The position numbers were made by a program, and so were the translations under genes. A DNA stretch of 53,344 nucleotides from Gammaproteobacteria bacterium (GTDB lineage Bacteria; Pseudomonadota; Gammaproteobacteria; Nitrosococcales; Methylophagaceae): contig JARGFJ010000014.1 in assembly GCA_029210875.1 (NCBI GenBank), positions 1 to 53,344 of the forward strand, given 5' to 3'. Under the pieces are notes generated by a model that saw only the letters and a list, made by a program, of their open reading frames with translations, did not search any database and had not been told where the DNA came from. This document shows, piece by piece, positions 1 to 10,132 of this stretch; positions within the stretch are counted from its first letter, which is position 1, and each line of letters begins with the position of its first letter.

Positions 1-1
1 A

Positions 2-64
2 GTGAAGTCGTTAGCATCTGGGTATCATGATCTCATTATGGAAATAATCAAGCATTTTCATTGA
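2..64 (+). CDS. possible 3' end of a gene entering from the left
   Basis: A plus-strand frame is open from base 2 to a TGA at 62-64 and ends in ...MEIIKHFH. Its end overlaps the last codon and stop of the convergent gloB. Only 20 codons are visible, so the open frame could be chance. Part of it (about 38-75) resembles a minus-strand segment near 7.6 kb, so it may be repeat-derived rather than a true C-terminus. No function can be given. Confidence 0.2.
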   Translation: MKSLASGYHDLIMEIIKHFH

Positions 65-879
65 TCACGGGTATAGAAGTTATCTTTCCATGTCCTAAGC
101 GCAGTAAAAACAGCGAGTGGTGAGCTTAATTTAGTACCGCTGTATCGTTCAGCAGATGCAATCACCTGCGGCTGTGTACAACGCAAGAAAGGATTGCATG
201 CCTGCTCTAGTGCAATGGTTGAGGGCAAGGTTATTTCATCGTTGTCTCGCATCGTTTTGATTTGCGAAAGACGTTGTTTGATTATGAGGTTATCAGGTTC
301 AACCGCAACGGCGAAATGCAAATTAGCTAAGGTGTATTCATGTGCACAATAAATATGTGTATCAGCAGGTAGATCATGCAAGCTAGATAAAGAACTATAA
401 AGCTGTTGTGCCGCATTAGCTCTTAAGTTATCAGGTATCGGGCGTGCGTTTTGATCTAGCAGCCGACCACAACCAGCAGAAAATAATGTATCGCCACAGA
501 ATAAATTACCTTCAACCAAGTAGCTAAGATGAACAGGTGTATGGCCAGGTGTATTTATAACCGTAATCTTAGGAAAGCTTGCATTGATGGCAAGTTGTTT
601 TTGATCTGATATATCGTCAGTGATGACATCATTTAGACGGGTTTTCTGCCCAAATACTGGCACAGAAAACTGCTCGACCAGCTGCTTAACTCCGTTAATA
701 TGGTCATAATGTTGGTGGGTAATCAAGATCGCTATTGGAATAACATTATAATGGTTAATAGCATTAATGACGGGCGTTGCACCGCCGGGGTCAACAATAA
801 CAACCTGTTTCGATGCGCTGTGTTCTATCAGCCAGATATAATTGTCGTTAAAAGCGCGGATCGCACGAACATTCAGCAT
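58..879 (-). CDS. gloB: hydroxyacylglutathione hydrolase (glyoxalase II)
   Basis: This enzyme hydrolyses S-lactoylglutathione to D-lactate and glutathione, the second step of cytosolic methylglyoxal detoxification. The 273-residue protein starts MLNVRAIRAFNDNYIW, typical of proteobacterial GloB, and carries the metallo-beta-lactamase metal motif THQHYDH near residue 54. Further metal ligands are visible in NTPGHTPVH and CGDTLFSAGCGR. The C-terminal substrate domain shows NPFLRCTQP. GloB normally ends at about WKD-F; here five extra residues (YTRDQ) follow, and they are encoded in a stretch resembling DNA near 7.6 kb. The gene is divergent from the yafS-type methyltransferase with only 26 bp between start codons, as in the E. 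coli gloB/yafS arrangement. Confidence 0.95.
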   Translation of the reverse strand: MLNVRAIRAFNDNYIWLIEHSASKQVVIVDPGGATPVINAINHYNVIPIAILITHQHYDHINGVKQLVEQFSVPVFGQKTRLNDVITDDISDQKQLAINASFPKITVINTPGHTPVHLSYLVEGNLFCGDTLFSAGCGRLLDQNARPIPDNLRANAAQQLYSSLSSLHDLPADTHIYCAHEYTLANLHFAVAVEPDNLIIKQRLSQIKTMRDNDEITLPSTIALEQACNPFLRCTQPQVIASAERYSGTKLSSPLAVFTALRTWKDNFYTRDQ

Positions 880-905
880 GTTTTATTCCAAGGTTAAGGT
901 CAACA

Positions 906-1640
906 ATGACTGATTATAAAACGGATCACAGAAAAAAAATGGCTGACTGGTGGCAAAGTCCATTAGCGGGCAATGTTTTGGATGCTGAACGTGGTCTATT
1001 GCAGTCAAATGCCCATCTTTTCTTTGGTTATATGCAATTGCAGCTCGGTGTCACAGCTGTATTATTGCCTGATGTGTCACGACCGACTATCAAGAAGGTG
1101 ATGGCAGATCAGGCTGACATTGACGGCTGCTATGAATCCTTACCGATTAAGTGGCATAGTATTGATACCTTATTACTTAGTCATACCCTGGAGTTTTCTC
1201 CAGACCCACACCAAATATTACGAGAGGCAGAGCGGGTGTTAGTTGCCGATGGCACCTTGGTGTTATGTTGTTTTAATCCGTGGAGTTTGTGGGGAATAAG
1301 ACGTTTGTTTTCTTGGCAAGAGTGTCCACCTTGGCAAGGACACTTCTTCAGTTTGGCGAGAATAAAAGACTGGTTAGCATTATTGAATTTTGATGTAATC
1401 GTGGTTGAGCGTACACTGTTTCGCCCTCCGATTAGATCGGCTAAATGGTTTGAAAGATGTGCATTCTTGGAGCGATGGGGTAAGCGTTTATGGCCCGTAT
1501 TGTCTGGAGTGACCATTGTTGTTGCAACCAAGCGCACAATTCCTCTCACCCCGATTACATCTCGCTGGCAAACCAAACAATTATTTCCGCCAAGGCCTTT
1601 AGTTAATAAACCAGTTACACGAGAAAAAAGTGATGGATGA
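906..1640 (+). CDS. SAM-dependent methyltransferase, YafS-like
   Basis: A 244-residue class I methyltransferase-like protein of unknown substrate. The SAM-binding motif I is poorly conserved; the clearest parts are [23 protein letters not shown] and the following strand [14 protein letters not shown], which match the central part of Methyltransf_11 domains. It occupies the position of yafS in E. coli, between gloB and rnhA. It overlaps the start of rnhA by 8 bp, so the two are probably co-transcribed. Family assignment is fairly secure; activity is not. Confidence 0.8.
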   Translation: MTDYKTDHRKKMADWWQSPLAGNVLDAERGLLQSNAHLFFGYMQLQLGVTAVLLPDVSRPTIKKVMADQADIDGCYESLPIKWHSIDTLLLSHTLEFSPDPHQILREAERVLVADGTLVLCCFNPWSLWGIRRLFSWQECPPWQGHFFSLARIKDWLALLNFDVIVVERTLFRPPIRSAKWFERCAFLERWGKRLWPVLSGVTIVVATKRTIPLTPITSRWQTKQLFPPRPLVNKPVTREKSDG

Positions 1641-2076
1641 AGTAAAAATTTTTAGTGATGGTGCTTGTAGTGGTAATCCTGGCCCCGGTGGCTGGGGAGC
1701 GATCTTGCAAGCCAAGGGAACTGAAAAAGAATTATCTGGCGGTGAAAAAAACTCGACTAATAACCGCATGGAAATGATGGCCGTGATCGCAGCGTTAGAA
1801 GCCATTAAACGACCTTGTCATGTTACGGTGACAACAGACTCTCAATATGTCATGAAAGGTATGCTGGAATGGCTACCGGGTTGGAAAAAACGAGGTTGGA
1901 AAACAGCAAGTAAACAACCCGTAAAGAATGTTGATTTATGGCAACGACTGGAACAAGCAGCCTTACCACACAAATTGGAGTGGGAATGGGTGCGAGGGCA
2001 TCAAGGTCATCCTGAAAATGAACGAGCAGACGAGCTTGCTGTTGCTGCGCGTGAACGTATTGCACAAAAAGGCTGA
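1633..2076 (+). CDS. rnhA: ribonuclease HI
   Basis: Degrades the RNA strand of RNA-DNA hybrids. The 147-residue protein has the RNase H fold signature: [17 protein letters not shown] near the N-terminus, the conserved Glu in [15 protein letters not shown], the third Asp in [12 protein letters not shown], and the histidine-containing [18 protein letters not shown] near the C-terminus. All catalytic acidic residues are present. The ATG at 1633 was chosen over a GTG one codon earlier because it gives the usual MxxVxIFSDG start. It overlaps the upstream methyltransferase by 8 bp, and dnaQ follows after 7 bp. Confidence 0.97.
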   Translation: MDEVKIFSDGACSGNPGPGGWGAILQAKGTEKELSGGEKNSTNNRMEMMAVIAALEAIKRPCHVTVTTDSQYVMKGMLEWLPGWKKRGWKTASKQPVKNVDLWQRLEQAALPHKLEWEWVRGHQGHPENERADELAVAARERIAQKG

Positions 2077-2083
2077 GACAAAC

Positions 2084-2818
2084 ATGGCTGAACAACAATT
2101 GAAACGTCAGGTGGTACTTGATACGGAAACAACCGGTTTAAGTACAGCGGATGGTAACCGGATTATTGAAATTGGCTGTGTTGAGCTCATTAATCGTCGC
2201 CTGACAGGAGAAACATTTCACCAATACATCAATCCTGAGCGGGAAAGTGAAGCCGGTGCCTTGGAAGTACATGGCATTACTACTGAATTTTTGGCAGATA
2301 AACCCAAGTTTGAAGATATAGTTGGGGACTTTATAACGTTTATCGAAGGTGCTGAGCTGATTATTCACAATGCATCATTTGATATTGGCTTTTTAGATTT
2401 TGAATTGAGTAAGCTCAAAACTGAAAAGCGTTGCATCAAAGATATATGTCCCGTTTTAGACACGCTTAAACTCGCTAAAGAAAAACATCCTGGCCAAAAA
2501 AATAACCTGGATGCCTTATGTCGTCGTTATGATGTTGATAACTCGAACCGTGAATTGCATGGTGCCTTATTAGACTCGGAGATATTAGCCGATGTTTATT
2601 TAGCGATGACCGGTGGTCAAGTGAGTCTATCCTTGATGGCTGAACAGATCGATAACGCTGATGCAACGTCAACCCTACAAGATGAGCATTCATCTAAACG
2701 AATCCACGGACCGTTGCGAGTCATATTCGCTGATACTGATGAGCTTGAAGCACATAATGCAACACTACAACGCCTTGATAAGGTCAGTGGCGGCAACTGT
2801 GTCTGGTTGCATAAATAG
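2084..2818 (+). CDS. dnaQ: DNA polymerase III epsilon subunit (3'-5' proofreading exonuclease)
   Basis: Proofreading exonuclease of the replicative polymerase core. The DEDDh motifs are all visible: ExoI VLDTETTGL, ExoII HNASFDIGFLDFE, and ExoIII HGALLDSEILADVYL with the catalytic His. The 244-residue length is typical of gammaproteobacteria (243 in E. coli). The same frame is open further upstream, but the ATG at 2084, seven bases after the rnhA stop and preceded by a GAG-containing site, gives the family's normal N-terminus. The C-terminal part after the exonuclease domain should bind the polymerase alpha subunit. Confidence 0.96.
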   Translation: MAEQQLKRQVVLDTETTGLSTADGNRIIEIGCVELINRRLTGETFHQYINPERESEAGALEVHGITTEFLADKPKFEDIVGDFITFIEGAELIIHNASFDIGFLDFELSKLKTEKRCIKDICPVLDTLKLAKEKHPGQKNNLDALCRRYDVDNSNRELHGALLDSEILADVYLAMTGGQVSLSLMAEQIDNADATSTLQDEHSSKRIHGPLRVIFADTDELEAHNATLQRLDKVSGGNCVWLHK

Positions 2819-2866
2819 CAGCGTCAGAATAAACGGACTCTAATCTCGATAATTACCACTTTTAGA

Positions 2867-2894
2867 CTTGAAATTAATTTTTTCATCCCCATTT
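2867..2894 (+). promoter_or_regulatory. sigma-32 (heat-shock) promoter of grpE
   Basis: CTTGAAA at 2867-2873 is followed after 13 bp by CCCCATTT at 2887-2894, an essentially perfect match to the RpoH consensus (CTTGAAA, 11-15 bp, CCCCATnT). It lies about 40 bp before grpE. A GCGGTT/AACCGC inverted repeat sits between promoter and start (2897-2902 and 2914-2919). Confidence 0.85.
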
Positions 2895-2932
2895 CAGCGG
2901 TTTAAGTATTTATAACCGCGGAACTTGGAATT

Positions 2933-3475
2933 ATGAGTAACGAAGAAATTAATAACACAGAATCGGAAAATCTGGACGCAGAAACGATAAATAATCCTGA
3001 AGTAGACATTACTGAAGATCCAGCAGCATTGTTGGAAGATGCCCGCAATAAAGCAGATCAACATTGGAACGAACTGCTTCGCGCCAAGGCGGATATGGAA
3101 AATTTACGTCGTCGTCAGGCACGTGATCTCGAAAATGCACATAAACACGCCTTAGATAAGTTCGTCACCGAATTATTGCCTATTTATGACAGCATGGAAT
3201 TAGGTCTTAAAGCGGCAAGTGCTGAAGAAGCGTCATTGGAAGCGGTACGCGAAGGTCTCGAAATGACGATGAAAATGTTCTTATCGTCAATCAGCAAATT
3301 TGGCCTGGAACAAGTTGATCCGGAAGGCCAAGCCTTTGATCCGGAATTACATCAAGCCGTAGCAATGCAGCCAGCAGATGGCGTAGAAGCAAACCAGGTT
3401 CTGAATGTGATGCAAAAAGGCTATCAATTTAATGGTCGTTTATTGCGCCCTGCGATTGTTGTCGTATCTCAGTAG
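2933..3475 (+). CDS. grpE: nucleotide exchange factor GrpE
   Basis: Releases ADP from DnaK in the Hsp70 cycle. The 180-residue protein has an acidic, disordered N-terminus, a long helical coiled coil (ALLEDARNKADQHWNELLRAKADMENLRRR), and the C-terminal beta-domain with the family signature ending in GYQFNGRLLRPAIVVV. Length and order match bacterial GrpE. It is immediately upstream of dnaK and carries its own heat-shock promoter, so it can be induced with or independently of dnaK. Confidence 0.96.
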   Translation: MSNEEINNTESENLDAETINNPEVDITEDPAALLEDARNKADQHWNELLRAKADMENLRRRQARDLENAHKHALDKFVTELLPIYDSMELGLKAASAEEASLEAVREGLEMTMKMFLSSISKFGLEQVDPEGQAFDPELHQAVAMQPADGVEANQVLNVMQKGYQFNGRLLRPAIVVVSQ

Positions 3476-3521
3476 CAAAAACATTAAATCGTATAGAAAA
3501 CAAAGAAGTGGTGAATAAGGA

Positions 3522-3549
3522 CTTGAAATTAATTTTTCGTCCCCCACTT
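3522..3549 (+). promoter_or_regulatory. sigma-32 (heat-shock) promoter of dnaK
   Basis: CTTGAAA at 3522-3528 and CCCCACTT at 3542-3549 with 13 bp between them fit the RpoH consensus, with one deviation in the -10 element. The element and its spacer are almost identical to the grpE promoter (shared GACTTGAAATTAATTTTT core). It gives dnaK-dnaJ a start site separate from grpE and leaves an untranslated leader of roughly 50 bases. Confidence 0.8.
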
Positions 3550-3604
3550 AAGTTAACAACAGCGGGTGTAACCGGCAAAAATTTAAGAATGATGGAGAAT
3601 AACA

Positions 3605-5515
3605 ATGGGTAGAATTATTGGTATTGACTTAGGAACGACTAACTCCTGTGTCGCAGTATTAGAAGATGGAAAAGCGCGCGTTATCGAAAACAGTGAAGGC
3701 GATCGTACTACGCCATCAATTGTTGCGTTTAACAAAGATGACGAAGTAATGGTTGGTCAATCTGCAAAACGTCAAGCAGTCACCAACCCTAAAAACACCT
3801 TATTTGCGATCAAGCGTCTAATTGGTCGTAAATTTAAAGATGATGTTGTACAACGTGATATCGACATGGTGCCATATAAAATTATCGAAGCTGATAATGG
3901 TGACGCATGGGTTGATATTAACGGTAAAAAAATGGCACCACCTGAAATTTCAGCTCGTGTTTTGATGAAAATGAAAAAAACAGCGGAAGAATTTTTGGGT
4001 GAACCAGTGACAGAAGCAGTTGTAACTGTGCCTGCTTACTTTAACGACTCGCAACGTCAAGCAACAAAAGACGCCGGTAAAATCGCCGGTCTCGATGTTA
4101 AACGTATTATCAACGAACCAACTGCTGCGGCTTTGGCTTATGGTATGGATAAAAAACGTGGTGATTCTACGATTGTTGTTTATGACTTGGGTGGTGGTAC
4201 ATTCGACGTATCAGTAATCGAAATTGCTGACATCGAAGGCGAACATCAATTTGAAGTATTAGCGACAAATGGTGATACATTCCTGGGTGGTGAAGACTTT
4301 GATCAACGTATTATCGATTATTTGGTGACTGAATTCAAAAAAGACCAAGGTATCGATTTATCAAACGATCCTTTAGCGTTGCAACGTCTAAAAGATGCGG
4401 CTGAAAAAGCAAAAATCGAATTATCATCAAGCTCACAAACTGATATCAACTTACCTTATGTGACTGCAGATGCAAGCGGTCCTAAACATATGGAAATTCG
4501 TTTAACACGTGCCAAGTTGGAATCATTGGTTGAAGACTTAATTAAACGTAGTATGGAACCATGTAAAGTAGCACTTAAAGATGCTGGTTTATCTATTTCA
4601 GATATCAACGATGTTATCTTGGTTGGTGGTCAAACACGTATGCCTAAGGTACAAGAAGCAGTTAAAGAATTATTTGGCAAAGAACCACGTAAAGATGTTA
4701 ACCCTGATGAAGCAGTAGCGGCTGGTGCGGCTATTCAAGCGGCAGTATTAGCAGGTGATGTCAAAGATGTATTGCTATTAGATGTCACACCATTAAGCCT
4801 GGGTATTGAAACCATGGGTGGTGTAATGACTAAACTAGTTGAGAAAAATACCACTATCCCAACTAAAGCAAACCAAACGTTCTCAACAGCCGATGATAAT
4901 CAACCTGCAGTAACGATTCACGTATTACAAGGTGAACGTGAAGTGGCATCAGCGAATAAATCATTAGGTCGTTTTGACTTGGCGGATATTCCTCCTGCAC
5001 CACGTGGTCAACCACAAATCGAAGTAACATTTGATATTGATGCCAACGGTATCTTGAATGTTTCTGCAAAAGATAAAGCAACTGGAAAAGAGCAATCTAT
5101 CGTCATTAAAGCGTCTAGCGGTTTGTCTGATGAAGAAGTTGAAAAAATGGTTAAAGATGCAGAAGCTCACGCTGATGAAGATCGTAAATTCCACGAACTT
5201 GTTTCAGTACGCAACCAGGCTGATGCATTGATTCATTCAACTGAAAAAGCAATCAAAGACTTGGGTGACAAATTAGCAGAAGATGAAAAAACACCGATCG
5301 ATGCAGCCATAGACGCATTGAAAACAGCAGTTAAAGGTGAAGATAAAGATGATATCGAAGCTAAAACAACTGCTCTAAGTGAAGCTGCAGCTAAAATCTC
5401 TGAACGTGCTTATGCTGAAAATGCAGAAGCAGGAAGTTCAACAGAAGAAGCGAAACCAGCATCTGATGATGTCGTTGATGCTGAATTTGAAGAAGTAGAT
5501 GACGATAAAAAATAA
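3605..5515 (+). CDS. dnaK: molecular chaperone DnaK (Hsp70)
   Basis: ATP-driven cytosolic chaperone working with DnaJ and GrpE. The 636-residue protein starts [18 protein letters not shown] and shows the ATPase-domain signatures [13 protein letters not shown] and [10 protein letters not shown]. The linker [18 protein letters not shown] leads into the substrate-binding domain, and the acidic C-terminal tail is rich in Asp and Glu, ending EVDDDKK. Length is normal for proteobacterial DnaK (638 in E. coli). A ribosome-binding site (GGAG) precedes the ATG. A strong terminator follows the gene, so dnaJ transcription depends on partial read-through or a further promoter. Confidence 0.99.
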   Translation: MGRIIGIDLGTTNSCVAVLEDGKARVIENSEGDRTTPSIVAFNKDDEVMVGQSAKRQAVTNPKNTLFAIKRLIGRKFKDDVVQRDIDMVPYKIIEADNGDAWVDINGKKMAPPEISARVLMKMKKTAEEFLGEPVTEAVVTVPAYFNDSQRQATKDAGKIAGLDVKRIINEPTAAALAYGMDKKRGDSTIVVYDLGGGTFDVSVIEIADIEGEHQFEVLATNGDTFLGGEDFDQRIIDYLVTEFKKDQGIDLSNDPLALQRLKDAAEKAKIELSSSSQTDINLPYVTADASGPKHMEIRLTRAKLESLVEDLIKRSMEPCKVALKDAGLSISDINDVILVGGQTRMPKVQEAVKELFGKEPRKDVNPDEAVAAGAAIQAAVLAGDVKDVLLLDVTPLSLGIETMGGVMTKLVEKNTTIPTKANQTFSTADDNQPAVTIHVLQGEREVASANKSLGRFDLADIPPAPRGQPQIEVTFDIDANGILNVSAKDKATGKEQSIVIKASSGLSDEEVEKMVKDAEAHADEDRKFHELVSVRNQADALIHSTEKAIKDLGDKLAEDEKTPIDAAIDALKTAVKGEDKDDIEAKTTALSEAAAKISERAYAENAEAGSSTEEAKPASDDVVDAEFEEVDDDKK

Positions 5516-5539
5516 TCGTTAAGTTTTAAAGCATGTCAC

Positions 5540-5573
5540 AAACAGGCGCAGGTAACTCCTACGCCTGTTTTGT
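5540..5573 (+). terminator. intrinsic terminator after dnaK
   Basis: AAACAGGCG (5540-5548) pairs with CGCCTGTTT (5562-5570), with an additional AGG/CCT pairing inside the loop, and the right arm runs into a T-rich stretch. It lies between dnaK and dnaJ, so it probably lowers dnaJ expression relative to dnaK. Confidence 0.8.
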
Positions 5574-5603
5574 TGTTTATAACGTTCAGGTAGAAAAACG
5601 CTA

Positions 5604-6713
5604 ATGGCCAAACGAGATTTTTACGAAATTCTGGGTATTTCACGAACCGCGACCGAAGCAGAAATAAAAAAAGCCTATCGTCGTATGGCGATGAAGTTTC
5701 ACCCCGATCGTAATTCTGATGATCCTCAATCGGAAGAGAAATTCAAAGAAGCTAAAGAAGCGTATGAAATTTTATCAGATGCTCAAAAACGTGCCGCCTA
5801 TGATCAGTTTGGTCATGCAGGCGTAGATAGTTCTGCTGGTGGTGGTCATCGTGGTGGTGGCGGTTTTAGTGATGTTTTTGGTGATGTCTTTAACGATATT
5901 TTTGGTGCATCAGGCGGCGGCAGACAAAGTTATCGCGGTGCTGATTTACGCTATCACCTTGAGTTATCATTAGAAGATGCCGTATTTGGTACCACTGAAA
6001 AAATTCGTATCCCAGTTAATGTAACGTGTAAAACCTGTGATGGTAGTGGTGCTAAAAAAGGCACACAACCAGTCATTTGTACTACCTGTGGTGGTCACGG
6101 TCAGGTACGGATGCAACAAGGATTTTTCTCGGTACAACAGCCATGTCCGCATTGTCGTGGTACTGGTCAAATGATCAAAGAACCTTGTACAGATTGTCAT
6201 GGTAATGGTCAAATTCAAGAACATAAAACCTTATCAGTTAAAGTACCAGCAGGTGTTGATACCGGTGATCGCATTCGCTTGTCAGGTGAAGGTGAAGCTG
6301 GCACAGGTGGTGCAGGACCGGGTGATTTATACGTTGAAATTCAAGTTAAAAGCCATGATGTGTTCACACGAGATGGTAGTAATTTATATTGTGACGTCCC
6401 AATCAGCTTTGTTACGGCATCGTTGGGCGGTGATTTAGAAGTCCCTACCTTAGAAGGCAAGGCAAGTTTGAAAGTGCCGGAAGGCACTCAAACCGGACAA
6501 CAATTCAGATTACGCGGTAAAGGTGTTAAATCGGTTCGCGGTGGTGCCGTCGGTGATCTCGTTTGCCGAGTTATTTTAGAAACGCCGGTAAACTTATCGA
6601 AAAAACAAAAAGACTTGTTACAACAATTTGATGACAGCATGCAAGGCAGTCATAGCAAGCACAGTCCAAAACATAGTTCATGGTTAGATGCGGTTAAACA
6701 GTTTTTTGATTAA
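5604..6713 (+). CDS. dnaJ: chaperone DnaJ (Hsp40)
   Basis: Co-chaperone that delivers substrates to DnaK and stimulates its ATPase. The 369-residue protein contains the J domain with the HPD tripeptide (KFHPDRN), a Gly/Phe-rich region with [12 protein letters not shown] repeats, four CxxCxGxG zinc-binding repeats ([32 protein letters not shown]) and the C-terminal substrate-binding beta-domains. It is full length (E. coli 376). It follows dnaK after about 90 bp containing a terminator. Confidence 0.98.
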   Translation: MAKRDFYEILGISRTATEAEIKKAYRRMAMKFHPDRNSDDPQSEEKFKEAKEAYEILSDAQKRAAYDQFGHAGVDSSAGGGHRGGGGFSDVFGDVFNDIFGASGGGRQSYRGADLRYHLELSLEDAVFGTTEKIRIPVNVTCKTCDGSGAKKGTQPVICTTCGGHGQVRMQQGFFSVQQPCPHCRGTGQMIKEPCTDCHGNGQIQEHKTLSVKVPAGVDTGDRIRLSGEGEAGTGGAGPGDLYVEIQVKSHDVFTRDGSNLYCDVPISFVTASLGGDLEVPTLEGKASLKVPEGTQTGQQFRLRGKGVKSVRGGAVGDLVCRVILETPVNLSKKQKDLLQQFDDSMQGSHSKHSPKHSSWLDAVKQFFD

Positions 6714-6739
6714 GATACGTTAAACATCAGCAAAATTAA

Positions 6740-7557
<818 letters not shown>

Positions 7558-7558
<1 letters not shown>

Positions 7559-7818
7559 GCTTGTTGAATAAGGCTCGAATATATGCCCGTGCTCAATGAA
7601 TTTGCATAAAAGCTTGATTATTTCATTCGAACTATATCACTCAACTTTTTGTATCCATAGTTCACTGGAGAAAAAGAGCTGTTATTCGAGACGTATTGCC
7701 CAACTTGTCCTAAGTGATACCAACCATCATCTTCAACAGTTTGCTCAACAGCAGTTCTAAGTAGTTTTACAAGCGCAGCATCTTTTTTTCTTTTTCGATA
7801 ATTTATTCAACCCTTGCC
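7558..7818. repeat. imperfect inverted repeats resembling IS903-type ends, bracketing a gene relic
   Basis: GGCTTGTTGAATAA at 7558-7571, overlapping the last base of the dapB stop, is matched in inverted orientation at 7803-7818. On the minus strand the latter reads GGCAAGGGTTGAATAA. The shared core GTTGAATAA, with GGC at the outer edge, resembles the terminal inverted repeat of IS903 (family knowledge, from memory). No transposase frame lies between. I read it as a decayed IS or MITE-like remnant, but a 9-bp core leaves room for chance. Confidence 0.35.
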
Positions 7819-7952
7819 TACTATGATTCACAAATCTCTAGCTTGTTATTAACAGGAATAACCAGTCCCTTGTAATTTGATAATTTTAAGATGCAAAGCA
7901 GCAGTTCATTTCCAGAAATTTTATTTTTGTACATGACATTAACACACGCATT
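7559..7952. other. 394-bp interval without an intact gene
   Basis: Between dapB and the end of radC. It holds the OST-HTH relic (7618-7806), the inverted repeats (7558-7571 and 7803-7818), and on the minus strand a short frame with ATG around 7920 (MYKNKISGNELLL..., about 37 codons) with no recognisable domain or convincing ribosome-binding site. No clear terminator for dapB was found. The interval looks like decaying accessory DNA. Confidence 0.6.
7618..7806 (-). pseudogene. relic of an OST-HTH/LOTUS-domain protein (C-terminal part of a NYN-type protein)
   Basis: Reading leftward from 7806 to a TAA at 7618-7620 gives about 62 residues with no start codon. They contain LVKLLRTAVEQTVEDDGWYHLG and FSPVNYGYKKLSDIVR, split here by QVGQYVSNNSS. 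The pattern of W/LG followed by NYGYKKLSDL is characteristic of the OST-HTH (LOTUS) RNA-binding domain that ends many bacterial NYN-domain nucleases. A stop (TGA at 7807-7809) closes the frame upstream, no NYN catalytic domain is readable, and the usual last ~10 residues are missing. The minus-strand phrase RFVNHSRQG in another frame just upstream could be a frameshifted trace of the NYN part. Confidence 0.65.
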
Positions 7953-8627
7953 CTAGATCACTCCTATCTCTGCAAACGAAACCGTTTCACCATCGCCAAC
8001 CACAATATGATCCAACACTCGAATATCAATGGTATTCAGTGCCGTTTTCAAACGTTCGGTAATCGCATAATCAGCTTGACTCGGTTCAGCAACACCGGAA
8101 GGGTGGTTGTGAGCAAAAATAACAGCAGCGGCATTATGTGCCAACGCCTGTTTGATGACTTCACGCGGATAAACACTGGCACCATCAATTGTACCCCGGA
8201 ATAATTCTTCAAATGCGATCATGCGATGTTTATTGTCGAGGAACAAACAAGCAAAGACTTCGTGGCTGTAATGGCGTAAACGTTGTTGTAAATACTGTTT
8301 GGTGCTGGTGACATCACTGAGTGCATCACCGCGAGTCAGGGTAGATTCAAGATGACGTCGACTCATTTCAAGTACGGCTTGCAGTTGCACGTATTTGGCT
8401 GGACCTAGACCATGTTGCAGACAGAACTGTGTTTGGTTTGCTTCAAGTAGGGCGCGAAGGCTGCCGAAGTTGGATAATAGTTGTCGTGCTAATTCAACAG
8501 CGGATAATCCAGTGACACCTGTTCGCAAAAAAATGGCTAATAATTCAGCATCGGTTAAGGTGGGAGCGCCATGGCGTAGCAGTTTTTCTCGTGGTCGATC
8601 TTCTGAGGGCCAATCCTTTATTGCCAT
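7953..8627 (-). CDS. radC: RadC/YicR family JAB-domain protein
   Basis: A 224-residue protein with an N-terminal UPF0758 helix-hairpin-helix region ([38 protein letters not shown]) and a C-terminal JAB/MPN-type metal-binding domain. The latter has conserved [35 protein letters not shown] and DHIVVGDG. Historically linked to DNA repair, but the true role is unsettled. The start ATG is preceded by AAAGGA. It is divergent from miaB across 140 bp. Length matches E. coli RadC (222). Confidence 0.93.
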   Translation of the reverse strand: MAIKDWPSEDRPREKLLRHGAPTLTDAELLAIFLRTGVTGLSAVELARQLLSNFGSLRALLEANQTQFCLQHGLGPAKYVQLQAVLEMSRRHLESTLTRGDALSDVTSTKQYLQQRLRHYSHEVFACLFLDNKHRMIAFEELFRGTIDGASVYPREVIKQALAHNAAAVIFAHNHPSGVAEPSQADYAITERLKTALNTIDIRVLDHIVVGDGETVSFAEIGVI

Positions 8628-8709
8628 TGTATTGATTCCTTTCAGTATGTGGCGTTAGTAAATTTTATTCTAATTTACCGGCTGTTTTTAATAAAAACAA
8701 TAACTTGTT

Positions 8710-8738
8710 TTGAATTAAACATGGAATAATAGTATTCT
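8710..8738 (+). promoter_or_regulatory. possible sigma-70 promoter of the miaB operon
   Basis: TTGAAT (8710-8715), a 17-bp spacer and TATTCT (8733-8738) lie 29 bp before the miaB start, in the AT-rich divergent region with radC. Each hexamer matches four of six consensus positions, so this is only a candidate. Confidence 0.35.
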
Positions 8739-8767
8739 ATCGAACCTTTTTTTACGAATACCCTTTC

Positions 8768-10108
8768 ATGGCCGGAAAACTTTTTATCAGAACCTTTGGT
8801 TGCCAGATGAATGAATATGATTCATCCAAGATGGCAGAAGTACTTGCAGAATCACACCAGTTAGAAGTAACGGATATTGCTGAAGATGCTGATGTGTTAT
8901 TACTGAATACCTGTTCAATACGCGAGAAAGCACAAGAGAAAGTGTTTCATCAACTTGGACGTTGGAAAAAGTGGAAAGACACTAAACCGGAATTAGTGAT
9001 TGGTGTCGGTGGTTGTGTTGCCAGTCAGGAAGGTGATGCTATTCGCCGTCGTGCGCCCTATGTTGATCTCGTTTTTGGTCCTCAAACATTGCACCGTTTG
9101 CCGGCAATGTTAGATGAAGTCCGTCAAAATCATAAGCCAAGCATTGATATTTCATTCCCTGAAATTGAAAAGTTCGATAATTTGCCTGCGGCAAAAGCCG
9201 AAGGACCAACCGCCTTTGTTTCTATTATGGAAGGCTGTAGCAAGTACTGTACATTCTGTGTTGTGCCTTATACCCGTGGCGAAGAAGTCAGTCGTCCAGT
9301 CGGTGGTGTTCTGCGTGAAATTCGCGCATTAGCTGCGCAAGGTGTGCGTGAAGTTAATTTATTGGGTCAAAACGTTAATGCCTATCAAGGTGAAATTGAA
9401 GATGGCGATTATGCCGATCTGGCCGAGTTGATTCATTATGTGGCTGCGATTGATGGTATTGATCGTATTCGTTTTACGACATCTCATCCGGTTGAATTCT
9501 CAGAGAGCTTGATCCAGGCTTATGCTGAAGTGCCAGAGCTGGTGGATCACTTACATTTACCAATTCAATCAGGTTCAGATCGTATTTTGGCGATGATGAA
9601 ACGTGGTCATACTGTTTTGGAATATAAAGCCAAGATCAAACGCGTAAAAGAAATTCGACCAAATTTAAGTATGTCGAGCGACTTTATTATTGGTTTCCCT
9701 GATGAAAGCGATGCTGATTTTGACGCGACGATGAAGATAATCAACGACATTGAATTCGATCATTCATTTAGTTTTATTTATAGTGCGCGTCCTGGTACAC
9801 CGGCATCGGCCTTTGTTGATTCAGTATCGGATGATGTTAAAAAACAACGTCTGCAAACTGTTCAAACACGGTTATTACAGTTAGAGCGCCAGCACAGTGA
9901 AGCGATGCTCAATACACGGCAACGTGTGTTAGTTGAACGTATTGGTGAGCGTGATGAGGGCGAAATGGTTGGTCGTACCGAAAATAACCGCACGGTTATG
10001 TTTGTTGGCGACCAATCATTGTTAGGCAAGTTTGTTGATGTCAACATAACCGAAGCTTATAGCAATTCACTACGCGGTGAATTATATGCTGATAGTGTTA
10101 TCAGCTAA
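8768..10108 (+). CDS. miaB: tRNA-2-methylthio-N6-dimethylallyladenosine synthase
   Basis: Radical-SAM methylthiotransferase converting i6A37 to ms2i6A37 in tRNAs reading UNN codons. The 446-residue protein has the N-terminal UPF0004 domain with three cluster cysteines ([28 protein letters not shown]), the radical-SAM CxxxCxxC motif in [17 protein letters not shown], and a C-terminal TRAM domain ([22 protein letters not shown]). It heads the run miaB-phoH-ybeY-corC-lnt, a well-known gammaproteobacterial order. Confidence 0.98.
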   Translation: MAGKLFIRTFGCQMNEYDSSKMAEVLAESHQLEVTDIAEDADVLLLNTCSIREKAQEKVFHQLGRWKKWKDTKPELVIGVGGCVASQEGDAIRRRAPYVDLVFGPQTLHRLPAMLDEVRQNHKPSIDISFPEIEKFDNLPAAKAEGPTAFVSIMEGCSKYCTFCVVPYTRGEEVSRPVGGVLREIRALAAQGVREVNLLGQNVNAYQGEIEDGDYADLAELIHYVAAIDGIDRIRFTTSHPVEFSESLIQAYAEVPELVDHLHLPIQSGSDRILAMMKRGHTVLEYKAKIKRVKEIRPNLSMSSDFIIGFPDESDADFDATMKIINDIEFDHSFSFIYSARPGTPASAFVDSVSDDVKKQRLQTVQTRLLQLERQHSEAMLNTRQRVLVERIGERDEGEMVGRTENNRTVMFVGDQSLLGKFVDVNITEAYSNSLRGELYADSVIS

Positions 10109-10132
10109 CTTAAATTTAGGAATTTATCCTTA

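Noticed and set aside
1181-1576. 131-residue minus-strand frame opposite the methyltransferase
   Set aside because: No domain, start context or family-like composition; it is a shadow of the plus-strand gene. Other long antisense frames (for example 15067-15627, 24416-24748, 44020-44409) were rejected for the same reason.
1928-2083. N-terminal extension of dnaQ
   Set aside because: The open frame runs back inside rnhA, but the extension has no family similarity and ATG 2084 gives the canonical N-terminus.
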